Shown here: piece by piece, positions 42,965-54,560 of the stretch | How the letters are laid out: every line of letters begins with the position of its first letter | How positions within the stretch are numbered: position 1 is the first letter of the stretch | Source: Anniella stebbinsi | Lineage: Eukaryota; Chordata; Lepidosauria; Squamata; Anniellidae | Direction of reading: 5' to 3' | DNA: 64,000 bases | NCBI GenBank assembly: GCA_029215795.1 | Contig: JARDYH010000001.1 | Location: forward strand, 7,620,001-7,684,000 | Position numbers and translations under genes: made by a program | Notes under the pieces: generated by a model | Databases searched by the model: none | What the model was told of the DNA's origin: nothing | The model's input: only the letters and a program-made list of their open reading frames with translations

Positions 42965-44037
42965 CTTTCCCCATTCCTGCTTCTCTCCAGGCCTTCCCAG
43001 AGCCATCTCTCCTCCAGGCCCCACCATAGTCCTGTTTTGCCCTGTTGTAGGACTATAGGAGAGTCTCTTTCCGAATTGACCCCCAACTACAGCAACCCCT
43101 CACAGTGAAAGGCAAAACAGTCCAAGCTGTGAGGCCAGTGTGTGTGTGTGTTTGTGTGTGTAACCACTCCAGTGGGGTCACGGAGGCGTTTACACCTGCA
43201 GGTGGAGGGTGCTCAAGGGAGTGGCTGGTTCTGAATCCGATCCGCCTTTAACACAGTGGGGGCCTGTGGCCTAACGCGGGCTTTCTGGTTCGGTCCCATT
43301 GGTCCTTATGCTTGGAAACCAGGCCCTCTGAGCCGGGTGCGCTGCCCCTATTTCCAGAAGCGTAGCTGGAGGTAATACAGGGACTGGACTCTGCACATGC
43401 TCAGGAGACCCTATGAAGAATTTTCAGCGGCTGTAGAATTCTTCGCAGGGAAACATTTGGAGCAGGTTCTGGCTTTGCAGAGGGCAACTGGAGGACGGCT
43501 AGCCAGATAGACGCACGGCATGGGTTTCTGCCATCCCCTCCGCTGTCTGTCTTGAAGCAAGCTTGTCCCAGCTGTGTCCCCGCCACTAAGCGATGCCTTC
43601 ACCCGAAGCAGAGAGCCGGGCAGCACGTGGCCTTTGCTCTAGACGGCTCTCTTTGCTTCTCTGCCTTCTGTGCTCCTTGTGATCCATGGGCTGCCTCGCC
43701 AGCTGTTTGTGTCGCTTCTTTTCCGAAAGGACCTTGGAATGGAGGGTGCAGGTACACAGGTTAATGTTTACATTCAGAATTGGCTTTTGCAAGAGTCTGG
43801 AAGCTGTCCGAGACAGGCTGCTGTGCCTTGCCTGCTTCGTGGCATGAGGAGCTAGCGTGAAGCTCTGCTCAGGCGGGCGTAGGAACGCCAGGCACAGCCA
43901 GGAGCCAGCCCTTCTGTTTCGGAGTGGGAGCTACTCACTCGGAGAGGTATGGGGACACAAGGGGCTGGGTTTGCCGCTGACATCCACTGGGCCCTGGGTG
44001 GGGAAAGGGAGCCTGTGCTCCCCATCAGGGTCTGGAG

Positions 44038-44356
44038 TAGGATGACCCTATGGAAAGGAGGACAGGGCTCCTGTATCTTTCACAGTTCTATTGGAAAGGG
44101 AATTTCAGCAGGTGTCATTTGTATGCACGCAGCACCTGGTGGAATCCCCTCTTCATCACAACAGTTAAAGCTGCAGGCGCTATAGTAGAGTGACCAGATA
44201 CAAAAGAGGGCAGGGCTCATGCTGCTTTAACTGTTGTGATGAAGAGGGGATTTCACCAGGTGCTGCATGCCTGCAAACGACACCTACTGAAATTCCCTTT
44301 TCTATCCAACTTAAAAAACACAGGAGCCCCATCCTCCTTTTCAGATGGTCACCCTA
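44038..44356. mobile_element. hAT-superfamily MITE, full length
   Basis: 319-bp member of the 13451 family (TAGGATGACC...GGTCACCCTA), palindromic. The flanks GTCTGGAG and AGAGTCTG no longer show a clean duplication. Confidence 0.85.
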
Positions 44357-44997
44357 AGAGTCTGCAGTTGTGTGGCGAGTATTGCAAGTGGATTCGTAGA
44401 GCCAGGGAGAATCTGGATGGGTGGGCCAGGTGGCGTTGGCAGTTGCCAACTGTACCCCTGGTTGCTCAGTGTTTAGGGTGCCTTGTGCGGGCAAGGAGGC
44501 TGCGCGGAAGGGCAGCGGTCTGGTGGACAAGAGGATGGGTGTCCTTCCCTTCTTTGGAGTTCCCTAGCTGAGAAGAGGGAGGGAAATGGGAGGGAACTCT
44601 CTCCAAGTATAAAGGTCTTTGCAGGGCTGGCTGGAGCTTTTTGGAGAAAGGTTCTGCCGGTGGCTGACTGAGTATATTCGGCTTCTGCTACAGGTGAGTG
44701 TGGAGGAGGAGGAAGAGGCTGGCTGGCTGGGATTGGGACAAGGTTGGGTCAAAATCCATTGGGGGGGGGGGGAATCTAAGAGTTTGTCCTCACCAACTTC
44801 GAAATCCAGAATCTAAACATTCATGATGAAGTAAGTGCCAAACTTGAAACTAAGACTAGTTTTTCCTTCTTTCAGCCTTTTCATGCCATACGTTTTTGAA
44901 ATTTTCCATTTTGAGCAAATTTTCCCTCCCCACGTTTAACTTTGACTCTAGAAATGAAACAGGACAGCGTACTGCCGGATAAAGATATTCCGACCTA

Positions 44998-45669
44998 TTC
45001 CAGCGTTGAGCAGAACTTAGTATTGGGTGCAAAATATAGCAGCATCCAGAGTCTGCTTTAATTAACGAAAAAGAGGACGCAAGTTTCTAGCTCTCATGAG
45101 GGCTTGAACACTTCAGAGGGAGAGTAGTCTCAGAAGCTGAGCTGTGGAGGCTGAGCTGGACTTCCAGTGGGTAGGGCTTCAATGTTTTTGCATACCCGCT
45201 GACTTCTTCCCATAATAAGCAGGGGGATAAAATAAGCAAATGTATAGAGTTTCAGTACTCTGCTTTTCTGTGCCCAAATTTGGTTTTTCCAAAATTGCAC
45301 TTAAGTATTTAAGAAGCGCCCAAAAGTTGTATCAGACCATCTAGTCCAGCTCAGCCTCCAGAGCTCAGGTCCATCGAGTCCAGCATTCTGCCCACAAGTA
45401 GGACATGGTGCAACTGCACCCTCCCACCCATGTCCCCCAGCAACTGTTGTACACAGGCTCACTGCCTCTGATACTGGAGGCAGCACACAGCCATCAGGAC
45501 TAGTAGACATGGATAGCTGCCTGTCTAACCCCCTTTTAAAGCCATCCAAAGTGGTGGCCGTCGCTACATCTTACAAATGCCACAGTTTATGCGCTGTGTC
45601 AAGAAGTCCTCCTTTTGATCTGTCCCAAATCTCCCACTCTTGTTTCATGGGATGACCTCAAGTTCCTGT
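44998..45669 (-). mobile_element. CR1-type LINE 3' end with an extra about 300-bp 3' block
   Basis: The right part (45300-45669) is the common minus-strand CR1 3' family. The left part (44998-45300) shares GTTTCTAGCTCTCATGAGGG, AACACTTCAGAGGGAGAGTA and other stretches with 62149-62430, always joined to the same CR1 side. It is interrupted on the right by the L2-like insertion at 45680-45784 and resumes after it, to about 45905. Confidence 0.75.
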
Positions 45670-45679
45670 ATACCTCTAT

Positions 45680-45784
45680 TATTATTATTATTATTATTAT
45701 CATTATTATCATCATCATCATCATCATCATCATTATTATTATTATTATTATTTACATTTATATACCGCCCCATAGCCGAAGCTC
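45680..45784 (-). mobile_element. Short L2-like LINE insertion with 11-bp target duplication
   Basis: An (ATT)n/(ATC)n tail plus ATACCGCCCCATAGCCGAAG and CTC is bracketed by TATACCTCTAT at 45669-45679 and 45785-45795. It splits a CR1 copy, so it is the younger insertion. Confidence 0.88.
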
Positions 45785-46984
45785 TATACCTCTATCATGT
45801 CTCTCCTTGTTCACCGTTTTTTTCCCAGCTAAACAATCCCAGGTGCTGTTCCCTTTCCTCATCGAGGCATGCCTCCAGCCCCTTGATAATTTTAGTTGCC
45901 CTTTTCGGCGCTCACAGGTGTTTGCGTCGACTCGGAGGCTGTTCCTTCCTTAAAACAAACAAACACTCTCCCCTCCCCCCTCCCCCCTCCCCCCGTACCT
46001 CCACCAATGCATTTGTAGACTTCTGTGTAAGGTTCAGGGCTAAACGCCATCCTTGAGAAGGGGTCTTGAGGCGGACGTCCCGAGTCAATCCCTCCCAGGC
46101 TCTGAAGGGACCACAACCTTTTGTGGAACGCGTGAATGTTTACCCGCACCTCTTTTCCCCGTCGCCTGGAGCAGCTGTGACAAATCAGTGCTTCCATTTG
46201 TGGCTTCTGCCCACCTGGGTGTACAAAGGCTGCCTTAAGTTGGAGGTAGCCTGCTTTACAGCCACAGAGAGGATGCTGGCTGATGCCGAAAGACCCCCTA
46301 AATTAGCCACTTTCTCTGGATTCCGTCTCGCTCCTGTATCTTGTGCTCCCGTCTCTTTGGCAAAGCCCTTGTGCCTTGGCTGGCTGGGTTCCAATCCCTG
46401 CCCACAAAGAGCTCCGCCAGGCCTCATTGCCGTCACCATCCATCTGTGGCGTCAAGCGGAGAGACGTCTACAGCCCACCCCGGTCCTCCCACTAAATAAA
46501 CTGTGGCAAGGTGGAGGGGACAGTGGAAGGGGCGACCTTCAAACCATTGTCCTGGCTCCTGGTGATGCCGGGCTGTGGCCATCACAACCTGTTCACCACA
46601 CTTGCTTGCACTTGTGCTGGTTTGGGGCCATAGCCAGGGATGGGCTAGGGGGGCTGCCCCCCCCCCACATTTTCTCTGTCCCTCCTAAGCTTTTTTTTTT
46701 TTTTTTTTACAAACAAGTAACTAAAAAACAGATTAAAGTTTTATCTTTAAAAGGCCTGCAAGTCAGATGAACTGCCCTCCCCGACTTCTTTTGCATGCTC
46801 CCAGAACTTTTAGGTTGGCTATGGGCCTGTGCTGGTTTTATTTATTTATCTTATCGCCGGCTGCATAACAATAGTTCCCTGGTCTTGCATGCAAAATAAA
46901 ACGGATTTTAAAAGTCCCAATTCCAATCAAACAAGAATCAAGCAAGCAGCAAGCAGAACAAGGATAAAAACAAGGCAACCTATT

Positions 46985-47370
46985 CAAGAATGGATATCAC
47001 CACGACCATAAATTAATTCAAAAAGTGGAGAGGCTTGCCAGGGGCTCCCACTACCAACTGCTGAGGCAGAAATCAATCTGTCCTTTGCTGGGGAGGCCCT
47101 ACGCAGTGCCTTGCCCCTGTCAGAGGTGTGGCTGTTTGAGAATGCTGTGCAGGGCCTTTTTCGTCGTGGCCCCCAGACTGTAGACCTCTCCTCCTTGAGA
47201 CTCCCCTTGCCCCTTATTACTCTCTCGCTGGCAGCCGAAGACCATGCTTTGTCAGCCCACCTTCCATATTGGCTAACTCCGCCACACATCACCCCACGAT
47301 GGGTCTTTTAAGACGCTGCTGCCCTGCCGTTTTGATGGTTCTCTGTGGCTGTTCAAATGTTTTTATTGGT
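46985..47370 (+). mobile_element. Probable LINE-derived segment
   Basis: Reading across frames gives a degenerate RT C-terminal-like series (a WNSLP-type area followed by a 'tggctgttcaaatgttttta' tail). Weak support; the long frame 47269-48126 overlapping it has no recognisable domain. Confidence 0.35.
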
Positions 47371-50300
47371 CGATTGCATCCATCTATTTGGCTTTTCCTT
47401 TTCCTATTGTGCTTCAGCTCTTACCGGAGGCACAGAGGACCCTTTTTCTGGATGGAAATGAACTCAGAAATGAAAAGTCTCCCCCAGCACAGCGATCAGA
47501 GCAGACTGGTGCCAACATGTGGTTCCCCCACCCCTACCACCACCCCCAGTTGTAAAGACAGAGCTGCTCCTTCCTTCTCCGGAACTATCTGGGGGCACCT
47601 GGGGAAGGAGCAGAGGAACTTTGCCCCTGGAGCTCCATGGCCCTTGCCCTGGCTGTGTTTGAACTGGCTTAATGGTTACCTTCCTGCTGCCCAGAGCAGT
47701 CATCCTGTTTTGTCCAGAGTGTCCCCAGCCTGCCCTTCACTGGAAGGGGCCGATTGGGATCTGGGTGTGCTCGGATTGAGCAAAGTGCTCCGTCCGCTGC
47801 CAGGCTCCACCTTGCAATCCGCCGCCTTGGGGAGCTGTCCTTGGCCACCGGGCTGCCTTCGCAAGGGCTTGGCCCACAGCTTCAAAACCCATCACATGCT
47901 AGGGAGCCATCACCACTTCCTTCCTGCCGGCAGCTGCCCCAGTCTCATGCCCCTGTGTTTTTTTTGGGGGGGGGGTCATGGGTGCCTGCCTGTGTGTGGT
48001 AGGGTGACTCTCTACTTTGCCCGTTTATTCCAAAGCAAACTGCTCTGCCCACTGGCTCCTGATTTCCGCACGCCGAGCAGGCAGCTCTCCCCTTTGAGAC
48101 TGTACCCACACGAAGTGTGTGTGTAAAAGGATGCACTGCAGCAGGGTTAGCCTTCCTGACTCAAAGAACTGAGGAGCCCTTTGTGCTCAGGCCGCCTTGG
48201 CACCAGGTTCCGGCAGCGCTGACTTTTCTCTGCACCCCGGAAGGAGACGCCAATCGCCTTCCTTTCTGGGGGACATGGTACAGCTGACGCCAAATGGCGT
48301 CACGGCAGAGGCAGTTGGCGTGCCTTGAGCATCCTGACCTCTAACCTGGGGGCAGCAAGAGTGGCCTTAACTCTTTCCTCTCCTTGGGGGACAGTGCCAC
48401 GTCACAGCGCCGCATCTGTCGGCAGCCAGCCAAGAGCCAGCCTGCCACCCCCAGCCGGATTTCTGGCTCTTTCCGCCTTGAAGCCCTTGTTGCACGCTCA
48501 CCGCCAACCTTTCGAGACCCGAAGGGGAGAGAGCGGGCGCTTGGGTGGGGTCTTCGCCCCGGCAGAGCCTGGAACCAGGTGTTGGAGCGGGCCTGGAATG
48601 CTGTACACAGACACTTTGTTTGGCAGGGGTGGGCGGAAATCCGGGCGGGCGGTCTGAATTCTACAGCGCGTTGTTTAGGGACCGATAAAGGCCTCATTGT
48701 ATGCAAAACAGTTTATAAAGCAGCATATGACTTTCCCGAGCTGGGCACAGTCTGCGGGGAGGCATGATCCTGTAGAGGGAGCTTGCGGCGGTGGCAGCCT
48801 TGGGACAGACCTGTTCCACACTGCAAGGTAACTAGTCCTGGGTGCGAGACCCGCTCAGACCCAGGTCTCTGTAGAGGCAGGGGGTAAGCCGGGCGACGGC
48901 CTGGGCTCGAGGGTCTCCAGGTATGGAGTGACACTGGCAGGAACCCTTGCCCGTTGTCCATCTGACTGGGGGACGGGGGAAGAGTCGTGACCGGGGAATG
49001 ATGTGGATTCAGGCTAGAAAGCTGTAAAACTCCTTTTACAGAGCCGAGGGCTGTAATGGTAGAAAGGGACAAGCGATGCGAACTGCTCCTAGATAAGCTA
49101 CAGATAAGGAGGTGCAGAGGCTGGGCAAAGTCGCTTCCCAGGAATGTTTAAAAACACAGAACTCTGTAGCATTGATAGCTATTATTCCAGGAATCCTTAA
49201 CAACAGCCTTGCGGGGCAGGTTGGTATGATTGTCTTTAGAAGTGGGGGCTATGGGGCACACGGCTTGCCAGAGGCAGAGCTATGATGTGGGTCTTCCAGG
49301 TCCATCCCTCGGTCCTGGCCCTTTGTGCTCTCCGACTCCAGAGCTTTGGGGATTTTGTGGGGCTCAGGCAGGCAGCCTGACGAGAGCATCTTCTCCCCTG
49401 GGGCTTGCTTGGTCTCAGACGGAGAGAAGCGCTTCTGCAGAAAGGGGTATCAGGTGGTCTAGCATCCTCTCTTCTTCAGCCTTGTCTCACTCCCCAAGGG
49501 GTTTGTTTGGGGAGGGCAGTTTGCGCTGCAACAGAGCACGACTGCTTTAAGCCCCGTCTCCCCCAGACAGGACTGAGGGTGCCCTCAACCTGCCTGACTC
49601 TTGCTTAGGAAGGGGAGGGATGTTGCAGCTCGGAGCCAACGTCCAGGTCTCTGCAGCCCAGGGGACTCCCCCCCCACGCCCTCCAAAGAGCTCCCAGAGA
49701 GCAGCAGGTGATGAGACTCACAGGGCAACAGGAGCAAACCTTATTTCTGCAGTCGTGACTGTGCTGTGATTTAAAGGAGTTTAAAATGCAAGGTTACATG
49801 TGCACAGAGCTGTTTTTGAAACATCGCTGAACGTATAAGCAGTTGTAAAGCAAGGAACGGCGGGTGGGGAGGGGGCGAGAAATGTGAGTTGTGTGCCTCA
49901 CATCTGCAGCCGTACGCATGGCCGGCGAAAGCCCCCCCGTCCCCGAAGACCATTAAGTCCAGGGTCCAAAATCACTTAGCTGCAGCCCTGAACAGCAGGA
50001 GGCCCAGCATCCCCATCCTGTAGGTTTCAGAGTGAACATGCCCCTTTCCTACATGACGGATGACAGACCTCCACATGGAGGGGCAGAGAGAGAGGGTCAG
50101 ATCCACACCAATGGCTTTGATGCCTGCAGCGGCTGCCAAAGGGCTCCATTGAAAGCGTTCTCCCCCCTGTGACTGCCAGCCCCTGAGGGTACTGGTCTTA
50201 GCAGAGTCTGCCATTCCAATTGCAGGCTCATTTACACAACTACCACTTGTTTGTCCAAGAAGTCTCCAACGTGGCCAGTGGGCCCCCGGTTTCCCAACAC

Positions 50301-51072
50301 CCCAGGGTCCCGTTTCCCAACACTGAATGTGTTGGATCAGCTTTCAGAATGCTGTGATGTGTCCAGATTGCAGCTGAATGTTGGACAACCTGGTTTTTTG
50401 CATACATCTTTCAAGGCATGGTCTGGACAGGTTAGACTCCTTTAAAAAAAAAAAAAGCATTTTTTTTACCAGCAGCTGAAATTGCTGTGAAACTGGTGTT
50501 GAAAACTGGGGGGTTCAAAGGAGTTGTTTAGCGTGTTGGGGGCTCAGATCCCACCTCTGCCTTGTACTCAATCCTTGGCACAGGTTCCTTGTCCTGTGAC
50601 ACGCCTCCCATAGCAGCCATTTTGTGGTGGCACCCAGGATGGTTTCTCAAATTGCCAAATCTGCCCACAGCCCGAAAAGCTTCCCTATCCCTGGGTTGGA
50701 GCGATCCCAAGTTCAGTTCGACAGGTCTGAGCCGAAAGGGAAACGTCAGTGTGTGTCTTTGAAAACACGGTTGCGCAAAGTGAGTTTTGGGCAATGCAGT
50801 AGTGGTCAGTGCTAAAACGTGTTCATTTTAGGCTAAGCTGGGTTGCAGGTTGAGGGCGAAATTCAAAGCCGCTTCAAAGAAGACAAAGCCAGACACACAA
50901 CCCAGCATGCCCAAACATTTGTCTCTTTGTTTTGTGAGCCCAAAACAACAACCTGGCATTAGAGCGGTCAGAGATGCGTACTTCTTAACGACTCCAGCAT
51001 ACTCCCGTGTGACACACACACACGCACGGACACAACTCTTGCTCTGACCACATTTTTGCCATTTCCTTTCAG

Positions 51073-51085
51073 GGCGTGAAGAACG
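51073..51085 (+). other. GJB1: Start of GJB1 coding exon (5' UTR remnant after splice acceptor)
   Basis: The polypyrimidine tract and AG at 51071-51072 are followed by a 13-base leader to the ATG. Mammalian GJB1 has the same arrangement of noncoding first exon and single coding exon. Confidence 0.7.
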
Positions 51086-51925
51086 ATGAAGTGGGAAGGC
51101 TTCTACGCCCTTGTTGTTGGCGTGAACCGCCACTCCACCGCCATCGGGCGCATCTGGCTCTCCGTGGTGTTCATCTTCCGCATCATGGTCCTGGTGGTGG
51201 CGGCCGAGAGCGTCTGGGGCGATGAGCAGGCGTCCTTCATCTGCAACACGCTGCAGCCCGGGTGCAGGAACGTCTGCTACGACCACTACTTCCCCATCTC
51301 TCACATCCGCCTGTGGGCCCTGCAACTCATCCTGGTGACCACGCCGGCCTTGCTCGTGGCCATGCACGTGGCGTACCAGCAGCACCAGGAGAAGAAGCTG
51401 TTGGTGATGACCGGCCACGGCGACGCCAAGCACCTGGACGAGGTCAAGAAGCACAAGATGCGCATTTCGGGGTCGCTGTGGTGGACCTACGTCTGCAGTG
51501 TGCTCTTCCGCATCATCTTTGAAGCCACGTTCATGTACATCTTCTACATGATCTACCCCGGCTACCAGATGATCCGGCTGGTCAAATGTGATGCTTACCC
51601 CTGCCCCAACACTGTGGACTGTTTTGTTTCACGGCCCACCGAGAAGACCATTTTCACTGTCTTCATGCTCTCCACCTCGGGCATTTGCATCATCCTCAAC
51701 GTGGCCGAGCTGGTGTTCCTGCTGGTGCGGGCCTGCTCCCGCCGCGTTCAGGAAACCCAAAACCCCTCCTCTGGGAAGGGCTCCTTCCTGGGCCACAAGC
51801 ACAGCTCTGAGTACAAGCAGAACGAAATCAACCAGCTGCTGACGGAACAGGACAGCTCCCTCAAAGACATTCTGCGCCGCAACTCGGGGCTACAGGAGAA
51901 GAGCGACCGCTGCTCAGCCTGCTAA
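51086..51925 (+). CDS. GJB1: Connexin 32 (gap junction beta-1)
   Basis: Single coding exon of 279 residues (human 283). Connexins form hexameric hemichannels that dock between cells to pass small molecules; Cx32 acts in myelinating Schwann cells and liver. Four transmembrane segments are seen. The first extracellular loop has [12 protein letters not shown] (C-X6-C-X3-C) and the second [12 protein letters not shown] (C-X4-C-X5-C). [20 protein letters not shown] and [11 protein letters not shown] match GJB1. The tail keeps [11 protein letters not shown] and SLKDILRRN and ends SDRCSAC, the C-terminal prenylation box of Cx32. The ATG at 51086 is chosen because it gives [17 protein letters not shown], matching the family's N-terminal helix. 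A splice acceptor (cctttcag) ends at 51072, so, as in mammals, a noncoding exon lies upstream. Confidence 0.97.
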   Translation: MKWEGFYALVVGVNRHSTAIGRIWLSVVFIFRIMVLVVAAESVWGDEQASFICNTLQPGCRNVCYDHYFPISHIRLWALQLILVTTPALLVAMHVAYQQHQEKKLLVMTGHGDAKHLDEVKKHKMRISGSLWWTYVCSVLFRIIFEATFMYIFYMIYPGYQMIRLVKCDAYPCPNTVDCFVSRPTEKTIFTVFMLSTSGICIILNVAELVFLLVRACSRRVQETQNPSSGKGSFLGHKHSSEYKQNEINQLLTEQDSSLKDILRRNSGLQEKSDRCSAC

Positions 51926-52977
51926 GGGTCTCAAGACAGCCTCAGGCGTCATTTTGGTTCTAGCAGGTCGGGGGACTTTTCCATGGGCTGCTGTGGGCCT
52001 GAGCTGCTTGGACCTGCCCCGTGGTCTCAGGCCCTTCTGCTGAGCTTCTGCCAGCTTCCCCAAATCACCCCAAATCAACCCCTGGCCATCTTCTGTCACC
52101 ACCCCGTCGTCAGCCAACACACTGCCCGAGAAGCTCAATCTCTGTGGACTTTTGTGGTACCTGGTACAGTCCCAGAATTTGCTCATTGCAGGATCTCTGT
52201 AGGAGAAGACTGTGCATGCGATTAGCCCAGGCCGCAGCAAGCGCCGCTGGTGACGGTTCAACAGGGACTAGGACCCCCTTTCTCTGGTGGCTGCTGCAAA
52301 TCCAGCTGTCCCTGTTGGGAAAAGAAACCACAGCTGCAGAAGTGGGGGGGGGCCTTCCTCCCTTCCCCATATGCCTGCCCCATATTTTCCCCTTCAACTT
52401 CTCAGATTCATGATTGACCTTACCCTGCCCACAAAAGGCCGGTGCGCCTCGGCTACCGAAACGTTTGGCGCAAACGTTCTGTTGTTAATATGCTTCCTGC
52501 ATCCAGGAAGGAAAAATCTGCCTCCATGCTGCAGTTCTGTGGTGCAGAATTCACAGGGCCTCCCCTGGTTGCGTCCAGACAGGGCAGCAGCTCGTGTGAG
52601 TCTTCTTTCAGCCTGCCTGTAAACTTCCCTGGCAGTTTCTGGCCCCAGGCACCACACTGGCTTCTGGCTCCCTGGATTTTCTATCCTAGGCCGGCCTTGA
52701 GTTTCAAAGGGAAATGTTTGCGGCTGCATCCCAGGCCAGGCAGCCACCTTTTTGCCCTGGCAGTGCTCCTGTGCATTCAACAGGCGTGAGAGGGCAGGAG
52801 GCCACGGCTTCCCCATTGCTGCCATGTTCTGTTCGCTGTGCAGATGTTGAAAGGACGGGAAGCTCTCCCTCTGGAAAAGGCAGCAACGCTCCCTCCATTT
52901 GCTGCTCCCCTTTAGCAGGGGGCCAGGAGGGGGCCAGGATCACCTGCTACACGTCACTGTACCAAAGCAGTCACAGT

Positions 52978-52983
52978 ATTAAA
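52978..52983 (+). terminator. GJB1: Candidate poly(A) signal ATTAAA of GJB1
   Basis: First common hexamer variant seen after the GJB1 stop, giving a 3' UTR of about 1.05 kb; it is followed by a T/G-rich stretch (gctgtttttctttgaggggt). Confidence 0.5.
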
Positions 52984-53071
52984 ATGATTTTACAGTTCTT
53001 GCCGTCCGCTGTTTTTCTTTGAGGGGTTTTGCCTACAACTTCAAATGCACAGAAGTCACTAAGGGGGCTGT

Positions 53072-53290
53072 TGGTCTGTATCCTGCCTTTTTTCCTCTTG
53101 TAAGGAACCCAAGGCAGTGTCAATGATCCTCCTTCTCTGCGTTTTATCCTCACAACAACCCTGTGAGGTAGATTGGGCTGAGAATCAGTGACTGGCCCAA
53201 AGTCACCCAGTGAGCTTCATGGCCGAGAGGGGATTAGAACCTGGATCTCCTGAGTCCCGGTCCAACCCTCCGACCACCACACCACAGAGG
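53072..53290 (-). mobile_element. tRNA-derived MIR-like SINE
   Basis: Sister copy of 26143-26400; on the minus strand it starts TGCCTCTGTGGTGTGGTGGT with box-B-like GGTTCTAATCC, then CTCAGCCCAATCTACCTCAC. Confidence 0.8.
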
Positions 53291-53379
53291 CACACAGTTG
53301 GGACTCTGCACTCAGAATAACCCTCTCCTCGTGTCTGCTGCAACCCTGCTATGCAGCAGGAAAGCAGCTACATGTCACA

Positions 53380-53620
53380 GAACCATAGAATAGTAGAGTT
53401 GGAAGGGGCCTCTAAGGCCATCGAGTCCAACCCCCTGCTCATTGCAGGAATCCACCTTAAAGCATCCCTGACAGATGGCTGTCCAGCTGCCTCTTGAAGG
53501 CCTCTAGGGTGGGAGGACCCACCACCTCCCTAGGTCATTGGTTCCATTGTCATACTGCTCTAACAGTCAGGACATTTTTCCTTATATCCAGCCGGAATGT
53601 GGCTTCCTGTAACTTCCTGA
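53380..53620 (-). mobile_element. CR1 LINE 3' end
   Basis: Begins with the inverted CR1 terminus CATAGAATAGTAGAGTTGGA and continues through the RT tail to the GCCGGAATGTGGCTTCCTG region. Confidence 0.88.
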
Positions 53621-53654
53621 ACATAGGAAGCCACCTTAGTCACTGGTACACCTA

Positions 53655-54125
53655 GGGGTGAGCATATTACACCTGCTTAAAAATCACTCCACTGGCTGGC
53701 AATTACTTTATGGGCGAAGTACAAAGTATTGGTTATTACCTTTAAAGCCCTACATGGTTTGGGTCCAGGTTACCTGCGGGATCGCCTTCCCCTGTACAAT
53801 CTGTCCCGCACGTTCAGGTCCTCTGGGAAGAATTCACTTCAGTCAGCCAAAACTAGGCTGACAACCGTTACCCAGAGGACCTTCTCTTCTGCCGCTCCCA
53901 GACTGTGGAATGGTCTGCCGGGAGAGATTCGCCAACTTAACAGTCTTCCAGAATTTAAGAAAGCTATAAGGCCTATCCATTTGAATTTTAGGACTTTTAT
54001 TGGTATTTTAGCAATGTAGTAGTTTTTATATGCTTTAACCAGTTTTATGTATTTTATATCATGTTTTTAATGTTGTTCCCCGCCTCGATCCAGAGGGAGA
54101 GGCGGGTAAGAAATAAATAAATAAA

Positions 54126-54165
<40 letters not shown>
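53655..54165 (+). mobile_element. L2-like LINE 3' end with (ATT)n tail
   Basis: The plus strand encodes the RT C-terminus (LHGLGPGYLRDRLPLYNLSR, then TFSSAAPRLWNGLPGEIRQL), followed by TTCCCCGCCTCGATCCAGAG, a (AAAT)n stretch and (ATT)n. It is the longest of the group with 31.4 and 33.9 kb. Confidence 0.88.
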
Positions 54166-54560
54166 GACTTGAGACAGACCCCTGGTGCCTCTAAGCCAGT
54201 GTTACTGACACTGACTGGCACCTCTTCCTCCTGGAGTAGCCTATCAATGGCTATTAGTCTTCATGGCTATGTGCTACCTCCAGTATCAGAGGCAGTAAGC
54301 CGATATGCACCAGTTGCTGGGGAACATGGGTGGGAGGGTGCTGTTGCACCATGTCCTGCTTTGTTGGTTCCTGGTCGACAGCTGGTTAGCCTCTGCATGA
54401 ACCAAGTGCTGGACCAGATGGACCCTTGGTCTGATCCAGCAGGGCTCTTCTTATGTCCTAGGGTTTTAGGCAGGAATATTTCCAGCCCTACCTGGATATG
54501 AAGTTTTAACCTGGGGCCTGCAGGTAAAGCAGCAGCTGCTGAACCTCAGCAGCCAAACTG
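54165..54560. mobile_element. tRNA-derived SINE (minus) split by a plus-strand CR1 3' end
   Basis: SINE pieces at 54165-54232 (GTTACTGACACTGACTGGCA) and 54465-54560 (GGCAGGAATATTTCCAGCCC) flank a CR1 fragment (54225-54465, ending GATCCAGCAGGGCTCTTCTT). The order implies that the CR1 landed in the older SINE. Confidence 0.65.

Larger units (their letters stand above)
34632..51072. other. GPR143-like to GJB1 intergenic region, no gene recognised
   Basis: Besides the listed repeats, no exon or RNA gene was recognised. 5' noncoding exon(s) of GJB1 should lie somewhere here because the coding exon begins at a splice acceptor, but I cannot place them. 38880-39560 is an A/T-rich block of unknown origin, and 48200-49000 is moderately GC-rich without a clear open frame. 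Confidence 0.55.

Noticed and set aside
47269..48126. 285-residue plus-strand frame with a hydrophobic start
   Set aside because: The first part overlaps LINE-like sequence and the rest shows no conserved domain, codon pattern or splice sites. The hydrophobic stretch alone is not evidence of a gene.
50916..50945. CTTTGTTTTG as a SOX10-type site of a GJB1 Schwann-cell promoter
   Set aside because: Mammalian GJB1 has SOX10/EGR2-controlled promoter elements, but a single SOX-like heptamer 130 bp from the coding-exon acceptor, probably inside the last intron, cannot be told from chance.
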